DNA of 7,577 nt from Clostridiaceae bacterium (GTDB taxonomy: Bacteria > Bacillota > Clostridia > Oscillospirales > Acutalibacteraceae), in the NCBI GenBank assembly GCA_016302625.1, contig JAEDNG010000036.1, positions 1-7,577 of the forward strand, read 5' to 3'. Each line of letters begins with the position of its first letter. The stretch's first letter is position 1. The notes beneath the pieces are model-generated. The model was given only the letters and a program-made list of their open reading frames with translations, was not told the DNA's origin and did not search any database. Shown here in pieces: positions 7,270 through 7,577 of the stretch. Both the position numbers and the translations under genes were made by a program.

Positions 7270-7300
7270 AAGGGGCTGTAAAAACAGTCCCTTTAATTTA
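7270..7300. terminator. Bidirectional intrinsic terminator between DUF1846 and ruvX
   Basis: AGGGGCTGT (7271-7279) pairs with ACAGTCCCT (7284-7292), with one G.T wobble and an added A-T pair at the base (7270-7293), closing an AAAA loop. On the plus strand a T-rich run follows (TTTAATTTATATT). On the minus strand the hairpin is followed by TTATTTTAATT. It can therefore end both converging transcripts. The hairpin reaches the ruvX stop codon at 7293-7295, so the two gene ends share this element. Confidence 0.8.
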
Positions 7301-7577
7301 TATTAGCTTTTGTGTTTTCAGATTTATTTTTACGGTATCTAAGGTAATCCTCAAGAATAATTACGGCGGCGACCGCGTCCACAACCTGCTTGCGCTTTTT
7401 ACCCTTTGTATCTGTATAATTAAGGGCGGTATGCGCCGATACCGTGGTACAGCGTTCGTCCCACAGCACGGTTTCGATTTTGCTTGCCGCTTTTATTTTT
7501 TCGGCGGTTTCGGCACATTCGGCGGCACGAAAGCCGCTTGTTCCGTCCATGTTTTTCGGGTATCCGACAACAATTAA
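7293..7577 (-). CDS. ruvX: RuvX (YqgF) Holliday junction resolvase-like nuclease, N-terminus outside window
   Basis: The minus-strand frame stays open to the right edge: the codons before ATG 7550 read LIVVGYPKN, which match the family's VVGLPxN motif, so ATG 7550 is internal and the gene starts beyond the window. Visible motifs are VVGYPKNMDGT, then LWDERCTTV, then the C-terminal KKRKQVVDAVAAVIILEDYL, whose Asp is the expected third catalytic residue of the RNase H-like fold. The first catalytic Asp (DxGxxR) would lie in the missing part. The protein acts on 16S rRNA 5' maturation and/or on branched DNA; both roles have been proposed. In Firmicutes it often sits in the alaS-ireB-ruvX cluster, which cannot be checked here. 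The tail after the catalytic region, RYRKNKSENTKANIN, is a short polar extension. About 95 residues are visible, roughly two thirds of the usual length. Confidence 0.9.
   Translation of the reverse strand, partial: LIVVGYPKNMDGTSGFRAAECAETAEKIKAASKIETVLWDERCTTVSAHTALNYTDTKGKKRKQVVDAVAAVIILEDYLRYRKNKSENTKANIN

Overview
The window looks like chromosomal DNA from a Clostridia-type Firmicute, probably an Oscillospiraceae/Ruminococcaceae-like gut or rumen anaerobe. The grounds are a middling GC content, strong AGGAGG or GGAGRTGA ribosome binding sites, sigma-A-type promoters with 17-bp spacers, a lipoprotein signal peptide, a YesM/YesN two-component pair, a DUF1846 (UPF0371) gene and an InlB B-repeat protein. 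The organism is inferred from these features only; there is no rRNA or other marker gene here.

Layout. Positions 2-295 hold the 3' end of a small membrane-anchored protein with one InlB/Listeria-Bacteroides repeat. A hairpin terminator (306-340) follows, then a good extended -10 promoter (343-371). This promoter appears to drive a tight plus-strand operon of four genes. They are a YesN-type AraC-family response regulator (401-1987), a YesM/LytS-type histidine kinase with an extracytoplasmic dCACHE-like domain (1994-3736), an RbsB-like sugar-binding lipoprotein (3726-4694) and a YghZ-type aldo/keto reductase (4706-5695). Spacings are 6 bp, an 11-bp overlap and 11 bp, and each gene has its own Shine-Dalgarno sequence. 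A separate promoter (5721-5749) precedes a DUF1846 gene (5782-7266). A hairpin that can work in both directions (7270-7300) then separates it from the converging ruvX (yqgF) gene, whose C-terminal part is read from the minus strand and runs off the right edge.

How the genes may work together. The binding protein sits directly between kinase and reductase and no ABC permease or ATPase gene is present, so it may be a sensory subunit rather than a transport subunit. In that model the lipoprotein binds a small sugar-like ligand outside the membrane, the kinase senses the loaded protein, and the YesN regulator acts on DNA. The aldo/keto reductase would be either a co-regulated output or a detoxification/carbonyl-reduction step linked to the ligand. 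This resembles the XylFII-LytS/YesN type of three-component sugar sensor known from clostridia. The link to the reductase and the identity of the ligand are inference.

No rRNA, tRNA, CRISPR array, insertion sequence, phage gene or riboswitch was seen. The two intergenic stretches of the plus-strand block are under 110 bases each and are mostly filled by the promoters, terminator and ribosome binding sites listed.
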